A DNA stretch of 46,086 nt from Clostridiales bacterium (GCA_030016385.1 JASEJN010000021.1:1-46086); one strand, 5' to 3'; shown: positions 26,685-35,337, numbered from the stretch's first letter. Numbers and translations: made by a program. Notes: generated from the sequence alone by a model not told the origin.

Positions 26685-27542
26685 TTGCTATATACAAATA
26701 AAGGGAAAAACAAACTAAATAGAACTCTTGCGACAATCGCTACCGTAATATTCCTGTTTATGTTTGCGATTGCAACGCTTTTTCCGATATACTATATGAT
26801 CATATCGGCGTTTGGGCCTCCTGTTGAATCTGCTGCTGAAAGTTACAGCATAATCCCGACCTCCTTTACGCTGGATTCGTTTAAATTCTTCTTTAATTTC
26901 AGCCCTTACTCCCTGAGGTGGATTCTCAATTCATTCATCGTTGCAAGTACTACCACCATTTCAAATGTGATTTTCGCAGGGATGGCAGGATATGCTTTTT
27001 CAAAAATAAAGTTTCCAGGGAGGAAAGCTCTGTTCTGGATACTGCTTTGTACAATGATGGTGCCATACCAGGTTGTACAGGTTCCGCTGTATATACTGGT
27101 AGTGAATATATTAAAAATGTCCGACAGCTACAGAGCACTGATATTGCCGGGGCTTGCAGGGATATACAATATATTCCTCATGAAACAATTTTTAGCCTCG
27201 CTTCCATATGAACTTATTGAAGCAGCAAAGATAGATGGATGCAGCCATGGAAGGATTTTCTTCCAGATTGTTGTCCCTCTTTCAAAAACAGTTTTGGCTG
27301 TAATAGCCATATTCACTTTTATGGATAACTGGAACACATTCTTCTGGCCATTGCTTGTTACCAAGTCCATAAGCATGGAGACCATACAGGTTGGCTTGAC
27401 CAATTTCCGTTTTGCAAATACTACGTATTTTTCGCCTATGATGGCCGGTGCTACGATCGCCGCACTGCCTATGTTCATATTGTTTTTCTCTCTGCAAAAG
27501 TATTTCCTGCAGGGTGTTACCGTTGGTGCCATTAAAGGATGA
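26685..27542 (+). CDS. CUT1 sugar ABC transporter permease, MalG type
   Basis: 285 aa from TTG 26685, with AAGGG (26669-26673) upstream; no in-frame ATG fits better. Six membrane segments. The coupling loop ELIEAAKIDGCSHGRIFFQI carries the EAA motif and ends VVPLSKTVLAV. The final VTVGAIKG is a typical MalG-family C-terminus. It partners the preceding permease. The 150-bp gap between them, holding palindrome P, is unusual for such pairs. Confidence 0.93.
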   Translation: MLYTNKGKNKLNRTLATIATVIFLFMFAIATLFPIYYMIISAFGPPVESAAESYSIIPTSFTLDSFKFFFNFSPYSLRWILNSFIVASTTTISNVIFAGMAGYAFSKIKFPGRKALFWILLCTMMVPYQVVQVPLYILVVNILKMSDSYRALILPGLAGIYNIFLMKQFLASLPYELIEAAKIDGCSHGRIFFQIVVPLSKTVLAVIAIFTFMDNWNTFFWPLLVTKSISMETIQVGLTNFRFANTTYFSPMMAGATIAALPMFILFFSLQKYFLQGVTVGAIKG

Positions 27543-27578
27543 TGTAAAAACAAGGCTTTGCTTAAGCGAAATGCCGAT

Positions 27579-27610
27579 TTTTAGGCATCGCTCTTTGGCA
27601 TAGCCTAAAA
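27579..27610 (+). promoter_or_regulatory. Small hairpin between permease and acetyltransferase genes
   Basis: TTTTAGGC / GCCTAAAA, 8 bp with a 16-nt loop. ATGCC ... GGCAT offers an alternative fold. Possibly an RNA processing or attenuation point in the operon. Confidence 0.35.
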
Positions 27611-27632
27611 TAAAAACGGGAGGGTGGATGAT

Positions 27633-28622
27633 ATGGAGATAGTAAAATTCAATGATGGGTATCTTAAGGACGTTGTACATTTATGGAATAGCTCATGCGG
27701 TTTTGAGATGCCTTATAAACCATTTACAGAGGAGGGATTTAAACTCAAGTTTATCAACAATCCTCACTTTTCATACGATGGAACATTTGTGTGTACTGAT
27801 GGAGAAAAAGTTATCGGATTTGCGAATGCCTTATTTAAAAAAAGCTTCCTGCCGGGGGAAACGTTTGAGAATACCCCGGGATATATAACTTTTGTGATCG
27901 TGGATAAAGGTTATAGATACAAAGGAGTAGGTACGGCACTTTTAAAAAGAGCAGAGGACTATCTTAAAAACAGCGGGAAAAAGAGGAGCCAGATGGACTT
28001 TTTTAATCCCATAAATCTTGAGTGGTATATCCCGGGTACGGACCGTCATGATCATCCAAATGCCCCTGGAGTGGATATCGAAGGTCCCGGTTATGAGTTT
28101 GTAAAGAAAAACGGATATATAGAGAGAACGAGGGAAATCTCCATGTATCTTGACCTGAAAAGATTTGAAATCGATGAAAGCATACTAAAAAAGAAACTTG
28201 AACTAAAGCAAAGAGGAGTAGATATAGGATACTATGATAAAAATAATCACACCGGATTTGACGGACTTTTTGACAATTTAGGGAATGAACTCTGGAGAAA
28301 GGAAATAGACGATGATTTATCCCGTGAAAAGCCTTATCCTGTATTGGTGGCAAGCAAAAATGGCAGGATATGCGGATTTGCAGGGCCGATAAGCATGGAA
28401 AAGAGCGGCCGTGGTTTATTCTCAGGTATAGGTGTGGATTCCAATTGCCGTGGTATGGGTATAGGAAAAGTGCTGTTTTTCATGTTATGCGACAGTTTCA
28501 GAAAAGAAGGAGTCAAATTTATGTCCATATTTACGGGAATAGATAATCAAGCAAGAAAAATATATGAAGCCGCAGGGTTTAAAATCGTAAAGACCTGGGC
28601 TTTATTCAGAAAGGAGCTTTAA
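27633..28622 (+). CDS. Double-GNAT acetyltransferase
   Basis: 329 aa from the ATG at 27633 (GGAGGGTGG upstream; an in-frame GTG at 27624 lies inside that site). Two GNAT folds in tandem: the first (about 1-165) has VIVDKGYRYKGVGTALLKRA and the second (about 225-329) has GVDSNCRGMGIGKVLFFML followed by EAAGFKIVKTW. Both keep the Arg/x/x/Gly/x/Gly acetyl-CoA loop. Tandem GNATs that act beside a PIG-L deacetylase are known from mycothiol synthesis (MshD with MshB), but no cysteine-ligase gene is here. With murQ, nagZ and anmK around it, it probably acetylates an amino sugar or muropeptide derivative. The substrate is unproven. Confidence 0.82.
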   Translation: MEIVKFNDGYLKDVVHLWNSSCGFEMPYKPFTEEGFKLKFINNPHFSYDGTFVCTDGEKVIGFANALFKKSFLPGETFENTPGYITFVIVDKGYRYKGVGTALLKRAEDYLKNSGKKRSQMDFFNPINLEWYIPGTDRHDHPNAPGVDIEGPGYEFVKKNGYIERTREISMYLDLKRFEIDESILKKKLELKQRGVDIGYYDKNNHTGFDGLFDNLGNELWRKEIDDDLSREKPYPVLVASKNGRICGFAGPISMEKSGRGLFSGIGVDSNCRGMGIGKVLFFMLCDSFRKEGVKFMSIFTGIDNQARKIYEAAGFKIVKTWALFRKEL

Positions 28623-28624
28623 AC

Positions 28625-29326
28625 ATGGAAAGAAAACATATTCATATTATGGCTATAGGAGCTCATATAGGAGATATGGAGCTTACTGCAGGCGGAGTAC
28701 TTGCAAAGCACTCTCTGCTCGGCGATAAAGTTACGCTTGTCCATTTAACTGCAGGGGAGAAAGGAAATCCTCCTACAAAGACCGTAGATGAATACAGAGC
28801 TCAGAAGATAGCCGAGGCCGACAAATTTGCCAAGATGATAGGCGGAGAAGCCATAGTGCTGAATTATAAGGATGGAGAGCTTCCGGACAATGATACTGTC
28901 AGGTTTGAAGTTTGCGATATCATAAGAAAATACAAACCGGATATACTTATAACACACTGGAAAAACAGCATGCATAAGGATCATGCCTTAACTTATAAAA
29001 TAGTTCTCGATGCCCAATTTTATGCAGGGATAAAAGGGTTTGAGAGAGAGTATCCTGCACATTTTGCAGCAGGTCCATATTTCGCTGAAAACTGGGAGGA
29101 CCCATATGATTTCAAACCATATCTTTATGTAAATATCAGCGAAGGTTATGATTTATGGATGAAGGCTTTAAGATGCCATTGGTTTGTTACAAACAGCGCC
29201 TCATTTAAATACCTTGAGTATTATGATGCATTGAGCAGAGTAAGGGGACTTCAAATAAGGAAAGAAAGGGCGGAAGCGTTTTCAGTGGATCCTATGGCTG
29301 TTAAAAAGGTAATCGATTCGTTTTAG
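28625..29326 (+). CDS. PIG-L/LmbE-like protein with altered active site
   Basis: 233 aa, starting 2 bp after the GNAT stop, so translation is coupled. PIG-L enzymes remove N-acetyl groups from amino sugars using zinc bound in a HPDD/HADD-type motif. Here the motif reads AHIGDMELTAGG: His14 and Asp17 (zinc ligands) remain, but the general-base Asp is Gly16. The third ligand region MHKDH (His117, Asp119, His120) is conserved. No signal peptide, so cytoplasmic. It may be a deacetylase using another base, a different N-acyl hydrolase, or a binding protein. It partners the acetyltransferase encoded before it. Confidence 0.83.
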   Translation: MERKHIHIMAIGAHIGDMELTAGGVLAKHSLLGDKVTLVHLTAGEKGNPPTKTVDEYRAQKIAEADKFAKMIGGEAIVLNYKDGELPDNDTVRFEVCDIIRKYKPDILITHWKNSMHKDHALTYKIVLDAQFYAGIKGFEREYPAHFAAGPYFAENWEDPYDFKPYLYVNISEGYDLWMKALRCHWFVTNSASFKYLEYYDALSRVRGLQIRKERAEAFSVDPMAVKKVIDSF

Positions 29327-29329
29327 CAG

Positions 29330-29390
29330 ATAGAGTGTTCAAAATAAAAACATATGATTTCGTGAAAGGGTACATTTTATATTCTTCAAA
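29330..29390. repeat. Degraded fragments of R and P elements
   Basis: GAGTGTTCAAAATAAAAACA (R-like) is followed by GGTACATTTTATATTCTTCA (half of a P palindrome). The same order, R then P, is seen at 32738-32827. No gene in 29327-29456. Confidence 0.35.
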
Positions 29391-29456
29391 TAGTTTGATG
29401 TTGGATGAATCGAGCTTATGGAGAAATGCCATATTTATTAAAGGATGGGTCGATTT

Positions 29457-31037
29457 ATGAATATAAAGGATATGACTCTTGAACAGAAAATAGGACAGAT
29501 GATAATGGCGGGGTTTCCATCCGATAGACTGGATGATCATATTAAAGAAATAATCAAAAAATATCATATAGGGAATATCATACTATTTGCAAGAAATGTA
29601 AAAGGTAAAGTTGATCTGGCCAATTTAAACAGAAGCATACAGGAATATGAGATTGAAAATACTAGCATACCCGCTTTTATATCCATAGATCAGGAAGGCG
29701 GAATGGTTACAAGGATATATGAAGGGGCAACTTTTATGCCGGGGAATATGGCAGTTGCCGCTGCGGGATCCTTCGAGGATGCCTGCAAGGAAGGCCGGAT
29801 AGCAGGTGAAGAGCTTAGAGCTCTTGGCATAAATGTAAATATTGCTCCCGTTCTGGATGTGAACAATAACCCTGAAAATCCTGTAATAGGGGTAAGGTCT
29901 TATGGAGATGATCCTGAAAAGGTGGCAGGCTTTGGGTCAAATTATATAAGAGGGCTTGAAAAAGGTCAGGTAGTTGCAACCGCCAAGCATTTTCCGGGCC
30001 ATGGCGATACGAGTATCGACTCGCATCTTAGCCTACCCGTGGTCAATTATAGTATGGAAAGGCTGCAAAAAATTGAGTTGTACCCTTTTAAAGAAGCGAT
30101 AAGCGCCGGTGTTGATGCCATAATGACCGCTCATATACTTTTTACTGCGATTGAAAACAGGAAAATACCTGCAACACTTTCCTATAAAGTTTTAACAAAC
30201 CTTTTAAGAGAAAGCATGGGCTTTAAGGGGATAATAATGACCGACTGTATGGAAATGAAAGCCATATCCACATATTTTGGCACCTCAAAGGCGGCAGTAA
30301 TGGCAGTTAAGGCAGGAGCCGACATTGTATGCATATCGCATACCCTATCTCTGCAGATTGAAAGCTATAACGCCATAAAAGATGCAGTGTTAAATGGAGA
30401 AATAGAAGAGAAAAGAATCGATGAATCTGTAAGCAGGATAATCGATATGAAAAGAAAGTACAACTTGTTTGAAAATCCATATCCGGATATGCAAAAGGTA
30501 GAGAGAATAGTGGGATGCGCTGAGCACAGGGAGTTTGCAAAGAGCATAAGCAGTAGAAGCATAACCCTTGTGAAAGACAAAAAAAGGCTGATCCCTGTAA
30601 AATATAAAAATATTGTTTCAATATCCACAGAACCTGCCGCACTGACGGGAGCCGACGACACGATCATAAAAAAGGAAACATTCTGCAGGGCGGTTAAGGA
30701 AGAACTCGGCGGGGAGGCTTATGTAATACCTCTGAATCCGGATGATGATGCAATAAAAAATATGGTTGAGATGTGCAAGGGTGCAGATGTTGTGATAATA
30801 GGCACATATAATGCAAACTTAAATAAAGGGCAGGCTAAACTTGTAAATAAAATCAACCGGATCAACGGGAATACTATTGTTGTGTCGCTGAGAAATCCAT
30901 ATGACATTATGGTATTTGATGACGTGCCGGCATATATATGCGCTTATGAATATACTAAATTATCATTGAAAAGCGTGATTGACGTGCTTAAAGGCAGGCA
31001 AAAGGCTGTAGGTTCGCTGCCGGTTAAAATCAGATAG
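29457..31037 (+). CDS. nagZ: Beta-N-acetylglucosaminidase, GH3 (NagZ type), cytoplasmic
   Basis: 526 aa from the ATG at 29457, with AAGGA 11 bases upstream (an ATG at 29445 overlaps that site). It cleaves GlcNAc from GlcNAc-MurNAc or GlcNAc-anhydroMurNAc. KHFPGHGDTSIDSH (about 178-191) holds the His/Asp acid-base pair that marks NagZ-type GH3 enzymes, and Asp263 in MTDCMEMKAI is the nucleophile. Residues 1-340 are the TIM barrel. The rest is an alpha/beta C-terminal domain as in Bacillus NagZ, but shorter. There is no signal peptide, so unlike B. subtilis NagZ it acts on imported material. Confidence 0.93.
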   Translation: MNIKDMTLEQKIGQMIMAGFPSDRLDDHIKEIIKKYHIGNIILFARNVKGKVDLANLNRSIQEYEIENTSIPAFISIDQEGGMVTRIYEGATFMPGNMAVAAAGSFEDACKEGRIAGEELRALGINVNIAPVLDVNNNPENPVIGVRSYGDDPEKVAGFGSNYIRGLEKGQVVATAKHFPGHGDTSIDSHLSLPVVNYSMERLQKIELYPFKEAISAGVDAIMTAHILFTAIENRKIPATLSYKVLTNLLRESMGFKGIIMTDCMEMKAISTYFGTSKAAVMAVKAGADIVCISHTLSLQIESYNAIKDAVLNGEIEEKRIDESVSRIIDMKRKYNLFENPYPDMQKVERIVGCAEHREFAKSISSRSITLVKDKKRLIPVKYKNIVSISTEPAALTGADDTIIKKETFCRAVKEELGGEAYVIPLNPDDDAIKNMVEMCKGADVVIIGTYNANLNKGQAKLVNKINRINGNTIVVSLRNPYDIMVFDDVPAYICAYEYTKLSLKSVIDVLKGRQKAVGSLPVKIR

Positions 31038-31120
31038 AATATTGATTTTTGAGAACTCATTCAAGGCTTATGGCAGGTTAGATTAGATATAAATGCAGAC
31101 AGGAGGCAGACCGATTCAGC

Positions 31121-32311
31121 ATGGAAAGGCTTTTAAGGTTATTCAACAAGAAGGAAAGATTAGTGATTGGACTTATGTCGGGGACATCTGCAGACGGTAT
31201 AGATGCGGCTCTTGTGAAAATATCCGGTGAAGGGATCCATACAAAGGCCGAACTCATACACTTTGAGAATTTTTCATATGATGAAAAGACGAGAAATGAT
31301 ATATTCAGGTTATTTAACGTTGAAGAATGCAGAGCCGATTTCTTATGTCATATGAATTTTCTGCTCGGCGAACTTTTTGCAAAGGCGGCTATGGACCTTA
31401 CCGCAAAAGCAGGATACAACATGGACCAGATAGATTTGATAGGATCCCACGGGCAGACGGTATATCATATTCCCGTACCAATAATAGATAGTGGATATGA
31501 AGTAAGGTCCACCCTTCAAATAGGAGAATCAGCAGTAATCGCAGAGAGGACGGGAGTTGTGACAGTGTCGGATTTCCGTGTCAGAGATGTTGCGGCAGGC
31601 GGGCAAGGAGCGCCGCTGGTGCCCTATACAGAATTCTTATTGTACCGGGACGTGGGAAAATCCATAGGGCTTCAGAACATCGGAGGAATAGCAAATATAA
31701 CGATACTTCCTCGAAATTGCAGCGTGGACGATGTTTATGCTTTCGATAACGGGCCGGGGAATATGGTTATAGACGAGGTAGTAAAAAGAGTAACAGGCGG
31801 AGCAAAGAGGTTTGATAATAACGGAGAGATGGCCCTCAATGGAAAGATCGATATTGAGCTTTTAAATTTCCTTATGGATAATAAGTATTTTAAGGTCGAA
31901 CCTCCCAAAACATGCGGAAGGGAATATTTTGGCTCGGAATTTACGGATAAACTGATGGAAAAGGCCGCATTATCAGGTATTTGTAATGCCGACTTAGTAG
32001 CCACGGTTACAGCTTTTACTGCAAAAGCAATCAGCGATAGCATAAGGGATTTTGTTATTCCAAAATGTCGTTTGGACAAACTCATCATCAGTGGCGGCGG
32101 AAGTTATAACAGCACACTTGTGGACATGATAAGGAATTACCTTCCGTGCATTGAAGTAATTACCCAGGAGGATATGGGATTAAACAGCGATGCCAAAGAG
32201 GCCGTCGCTTTTGCCGTGCTGGCAAATGAGGCCATAAACGGAAACTGTAACAATGTTCCCGGAGCAACAGGCGCTAAAAAAAAGGTGATAATGGGGAAAA
32301 TTTCTCTTTGA
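31121..32311 (+). CDS. anmK: Anhydro-N-acetylmuramic acid kinase
   Basis: 396-aa kinase that opens the 1,6-anhydro ring of anhMurNAc with ATP, giving MurNAc-6-phosphate, the MurQ substrate. VIGLMSGTSADGIDAALVKI near the N-terminus is the family signature. FRVRDVAAGGQGAPLVP and DNGPGNMVIDE complete the hexokinase-like ATP and sugar site, and LIISGGGSYN is the adenosine motif. Length is slightly above the usual 370-390 owing to an N-terminal extension (MERLLRLFNKKER). AGGAGG lies 14 bases before the ATG, somewhat far. Last gene of the recycling run. Confidence 0.96.
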   Translation: MERLLRLFNKKERLVIGLMSGTSADGIDAALVKISGEGIHTKAELIHFENFSYDEKTRNDIFRLFNVEECRADFLCHMNFLLGELFAKAAMDLTAKAGYNMDQIDLIGSHGQTVYHIPVPIIDSGYEVRSTLQIGESAVIAERTGVVTVSDFRVRDVAAGGQGAPLVPYTEFLLYRDVGKSIGLQNIGGIANITILPRNCSVDDVYAFDNGPGNMVIDEVVKRVTGGAKRFDNNGEMALNGKIDIELLNFLMDNKYFKVEPPKTCGREYFGSEFTDKLMEKAALSGICNADLVATVTAFTAKAISDSIRDFVIPKCRLDKLIISGGGSYNSTLVDMIRNYLPCIEVITQEDMGLNSDAKEAVAFAVLANEAINGNCNNVPGATGAKKKVIMGKISL

Positions 32312-32392
32312 TTATTGAGTCTTGATTTGGCTTCTGTATATTTTTTGAATTAATGCAAAGAATAAGTTAAAACGTTGAAAGGGGTTTTAACT

Positions 32393-32683
32393 ATGGCTTT
32401 GCTTGGCAACCCATTTATAGCAAATGTTCAAAAACAGATGTCTCACGATGAACTTGTTCAGGCTATCCGGGCAGATTATGCAGGAGAGCTCGAAGCGATA
32501 ATAGGTTATGAAGCTCATGCGATGTCAACAGGGGACGAGAGAGCTAAGAAAATACTCTATCATATTGCCGATGAGGAAAGGCAGCATGTGGGAGAATTGC
32601 AGCAACTTCTCTATATTTTGTGCCCTAAGGAGGAGCAATTTGTAGAGAAGGGTAAAAACGAGGTAAAGAGCAATCAGATATAA
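32393..32683 (+). CDS. Small ferritin-like (rubrerythrin-type) protein
   Basis: 96 aa from the ATG at 32393 behind AAAGGGG. One helical pair holds metal ligands: ELEAIIGYEAHA (Glu, Glu, His) and ADEERQHVGELQ (ExxH). Only about half a four-helix bundle is present, so the diiron site must form in a dimer, as in short ferritin-like and encapsulated ferritin proteins. No encapsulin gene or targeting tail is seen. There is no rubredoxin domain. It is probably an iron or oxygen/peroxide defence protein unrelated to the sugar genes. A long hairpin terminator follows. Confidence 0.8.
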   Translation: MALLGNPFIANVQKQMSHDELVQAIRADYAGELEAIIGYEAHAMSTGDERAKKILYHIADEERQHVGELQQLLYILCPKEEQFVEKGKNEVKSNQI

Positions 32684-32688
32684 AAAAC

Positions 32689-32724
32689 AGGCGGCAGTTG
32701 ACAGATAATCGTTAACTGCCGCCT
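32689..32724 (+). terminator. Strong hairpin after the ferritin-like gene
   Basis: AGGCGGCAGTTGAC pairs with GTTAACTGCCGCCT over about 14 bp (one G-U), loop of 8. No long T-run follows, so it may stabilise the 3' end rather than act as a classic terminator. Confidence 0.6.
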
Positions 32725-32737
32725 GCCGTTTCAAAAG

Positions 32738-32780
32738 TCCATTGTTCAAAATAACATAAGCTTTATATTACGAATCGAAG
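32738..32780. mobile_element. Intergenic element family R, copy H (right part only)
   Basis: TCCATTGTTCAAAATAACAT ... ATATTACGAATCGAAG, ending at the shared GAAG terminus. The left part and any duplication are lost. Confidence 0.45.
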
Positions 32781-32793
32781 CTACATAAAAATG

Positions 32794-32827
32794 GGTGTAT
32801 ATATATTCTTCAAATATAAAATGCACC
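32794..32827. repeat. Palindrome family P, copy 3
   Basis: GGTGTATATATATTC ... AAATATAAAATGCACC, 34 bp with a TTC/GAA centre, 13 bp after R copy H. Same ends as the copy at 6054 (GGTGCAT / ACACC). Confidence 0.5.
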
Positions 32828-32863
32828 GTCTAAAAATCAGGTTATGAAGTATTGCAAAAAAAG

Positions 32864-32872
32864 TGTTATAAT
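32864..32872 (+). promoter_or_regulatory. Extended -10 promoter of the AraC-type regulator
   Basis: TGTTATAAT with a perfect TATAAT (32867-32872); no clear -35. About 70 nt before the ATG at 32942. Confidence 0.45.
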
Positions 32873-32941
32873 ATATGCAATAGTAAGAATAATTCAACAA
32901 CATAGGCAGTTAAAATATCTATAGATTAAGAGGGTAATATA

Positions 32942-35239
32942 ATGAAAAAGTTATATTCGCTGAAAAGCAAGAGTATAAAATTTACCTGGCTGGCAACCTA
33001 CAGTATTTTATTTCTGTTGCCACTTATCATGTCTATAGCGATATTTTTTAAAGTAGATAGCGCATTAAAGAAGGAAATCAACGAGTCGAACTTGTTTTTG
33101 TTAAAGCAAGTGCAGCAATACACGGATAATCTTGTGGAAGATATAGAAAGGGTAGCGACAAATTTAGCTTATAATGAAACTGCGGTTAACATGAGCATAA
33201 AAAAGGGTGACCTTACTTCTGAAGAAAGATATAAGCTGTTTGAATTGCAAAAACAGATTAAGAATACGTTTTATAATAGCGCCATACAGGATGTATATAT
33301 ATACTTCAAGAATCTCCATATAGTCGTAAACAATAAAAATATAATGGATGCGAAAGATTATTTTAATATGTTCGCTGAGAATAACAAGCTGCAGGCAGAT
33401 GATTGGATAGATATTAATAATAACAAGTATTCCGGGCAATATATGAATTTAAAGGGAACAAATGTGAATGTAACAAATTCGGACAGGCTGCTCGCTTATA
33501 TGATATCCATGCCGATGACCGGAAATTACTCAGGAGATATGAACATTGTAGTTATCATAGACAAATCTAAATTCTTAAATGTAGCCAAGGATATGGAGGC
33601 TTTAAGCAAATCGAATTTCGGGATCATAAATTCCGACAATGAACTCATATTGAAAACAAAAGAATTTTCCTTGACATCTGAGATAGATTACAAGAAGATG
33701 AAGGATAATTCCGGTGTAATATATACACCCTCTCGGGGGGGGGTAACTATATCCTACCTAACCTCAAAACCAAAAATGTGGAAGTATGTAAGCATAATGC
33801 CGGTTAGTGAATACTGGAACAGGCTCGAACAATACAGGAAACTTGTTTATGCAGGAATCGTGCTGTGTATTTTTTCAGGTACCATAGTCGCTTATTTTCT
33901 GCTTAAGAAGAATTATGAGCCCGTGAAACAACTTATAAAATCCCTGGAAGTTTATCATCAGGCAAAAGTAACGGAAGGGTCCAATGAATACAATATAATA
34001 AGTGAAGCTATAAATGTTTTTAAGGATGAAAAGAAGGAAACTGAGAAGCTTAGGGATTTCCAAAATGAAATATTGCGAAAAGAATATATCGGCAATTTAC
34101 TAAGAGGTGCAATAGAGGAGAACCCTTCTAAAAAAGCGGAACAAATAGGGATTAAATTTGAATACGGCAGTTTTGCAGTCATATCTTTTCATATAGGTGA
34201 CTTGAGCAAAGAAAAGAATTCAGCGGGTAAGCCTGAATCCTTCAAATTAGTGAAGTTTATAATTAAATATATATTGGAAAATTCAGTCAAGAACACCGGA
34301 AAAGTTTTCACAACGGAAATAGAAAATAATCCTGTTTGCCTGTTAAATATTGACGGGGATGAGGGCGAGTTAAGTATCCAATGTAAAAAGATAGCCTTGA
34401 AAATACGGAATATCATAAATAACCACTATAGAACGGATTTATCAGCAAGCTTAAGCAGTATTTACAAGGATATTAAATACACGAACAGGGCGTTTAAAGA
34501 AACCATGGAACTTATGGAATTTATCGAGCAAACCGGAGGGGAAAGCGTATTAAGTTACAGCGAATTAAACATAAGGAATAACCCGGAATATCATTATACT
34601 TTGGAGGAAGAGCAAAAACTGGCAAATGCCGTTAAAAAGGGAGACTACGAAAAAGCCAGCGATATAATAGAATATGTGATAAACAAGAATATGAATGAGC
34701 TGATGCCCGACAGCAAAATGATTAAGCTTTTGAAGCTCAATATAATAGGCACTCTCATAAATGCCGTGGAGGACATAGGGAGGCTTTACGACCATGGGTA
34801 TTTGGTATATATAAATGAATTTGAAGACCTTATCCAGTATAAGAATATAAAATATATAAAAGATGAAATATTATCAATTATATATGAAATATGCAAGAAG
34901 ATTAAAGAAGATAGAAGGCGGGAATTTCAGATAGGCGAAAAAGTAATAGGATTTATAAATGAAAATTATAAAAATGAGAATATGAATATTTCAAGCATAG
35001 CTGAAACTTTTAACATGTCGCCGTCGTATCTGTCCAAACTTTTCAAGCTTCAGATGGGGGAAGGGATACTGGATTATATAAACAAATTGAGAGTTGAGGA
35101 AGCAAAGAAGCTGATAAAGATGGAAAAATGCAGCATGGAAGTTATAGCAAAAATGGTGGGATACTCAAATGTAAAAACATTTACAAGGGCTTTTACTAAA
35201 ATAGAAGGAATAACTCCGGGAAAATATAAAGAAGTCTGA
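32942..35239 (+). CDS. Membrane-anchored AraC-family sensor regulator
   Basis: 765 aa. Membrane helix 1 (about 13-35), an outer sensor domain of about 265 residues (40-300, Cache-like), membrane helix 2 (about 302-322), a HAMP-like/linker part, a middle region (about 370-640), and a C-terminal AraC helix-turn-helix pair (about 665-765: MNISSIAETFNMSPSYLSKL, SMEVIAKMVGYSNVKTFTRA). This one-component layout is common in Clostridia and Paenibacillus next to Lpl-type sugar transporters and polysaccharide lyases, which it activates when oligosaccharide is sensed. The same neighbours follow here. A run of nine G (33735-33743) lies in the sensor domain and is in frame. A terminator separates it from the next gene. 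Confidence 0.9.
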   Translation: MKKLYSLKSKSIKFTWLATYSILFLLPLIMSIAIFFKVDSALKKEINESNLFLLKQVQQYTDNLVEDIERVATNLAYNETAVNMSIKKGDLTSEERYKLFELQKQIKNTFYNSAIQDVYIYFKNLHIVVNNKNIMDAKDYFNMFAENNKLQADDWIDINNNKYSGQYMNLKGTNVNVTNSDRLLAYMISMPMTGNYSGDMNIVVIIDKSKFLNVAKDMEALSKSNFGIINSDNELILKTKEFSLTSEIDYKKMKDNSGVIYTPSRGGVTISYLTSKPKMWKYVSIMPVSEYWNRLEQYRKLVYAGIVLCIFSGTIVAYFLLKKNYEPVKQLIKSLEVYHQAKVTEGSNEYNIISEAINVFKDEKKETEKLRDFQNEILRKEYIGNLLRGAIEENPSKKAEQIGIKFEYGSFAVISFHIGDLSKEKNSAGKPESFKLVKFIIKYILENSVKNTGKVFTTEIENNPVCLLNIDGDEGELSIQCKKIALKIRNIINNHYRTDLSASLSSIYKDIKYTNRAFKETMELMEFIEQTGGESVLSYSELNIRNNPEYHYTLEEEQKLANAVKKGDYEKASDIIEYVINKNMNELMPDSKMIKLLKLNIIGTLINAVEDIGRLYDHGYLVYINEFEDLIQYKNIKYIKDEILSIIYEICKKIKEDRRREFQIGEKVIGFINENYKNENMNISSIAETFNMSPSYLSKLFKLQMGEGILDYINKLRVEEAKKLIKMEKCSMEVIAKMVGYSNVKTFTRAFTKIEGITPGKYKEV

Positions 35240-35295
35240 CTTATAGATATTAATGTCTGGGTAAGACAAAAAATAAAATAACGGACAAAAAATGA

Positions 35296-35337
35296 AACGA
35301 GAGATAGATTTTAAAAATTGTCTCCCGTTTTTATTTT
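35296..35337 (+). terminator. Terminator after the AraC-type regulator
   Basis: AACGAGAGATA and TGTCTCCCGTT pair over 11 bp with one mismatch and one G-U, followed by TTTTTATTTT. Confidence 0.75.

Noticed and set aside
27633..29326. Mycothiol or bacillithiol synthesis genes
   Set aside because: No glycosyltransferase or cysteine ligase is present, the PIG-L active site is altered, and the neighbours belong to muramic acid recycling.
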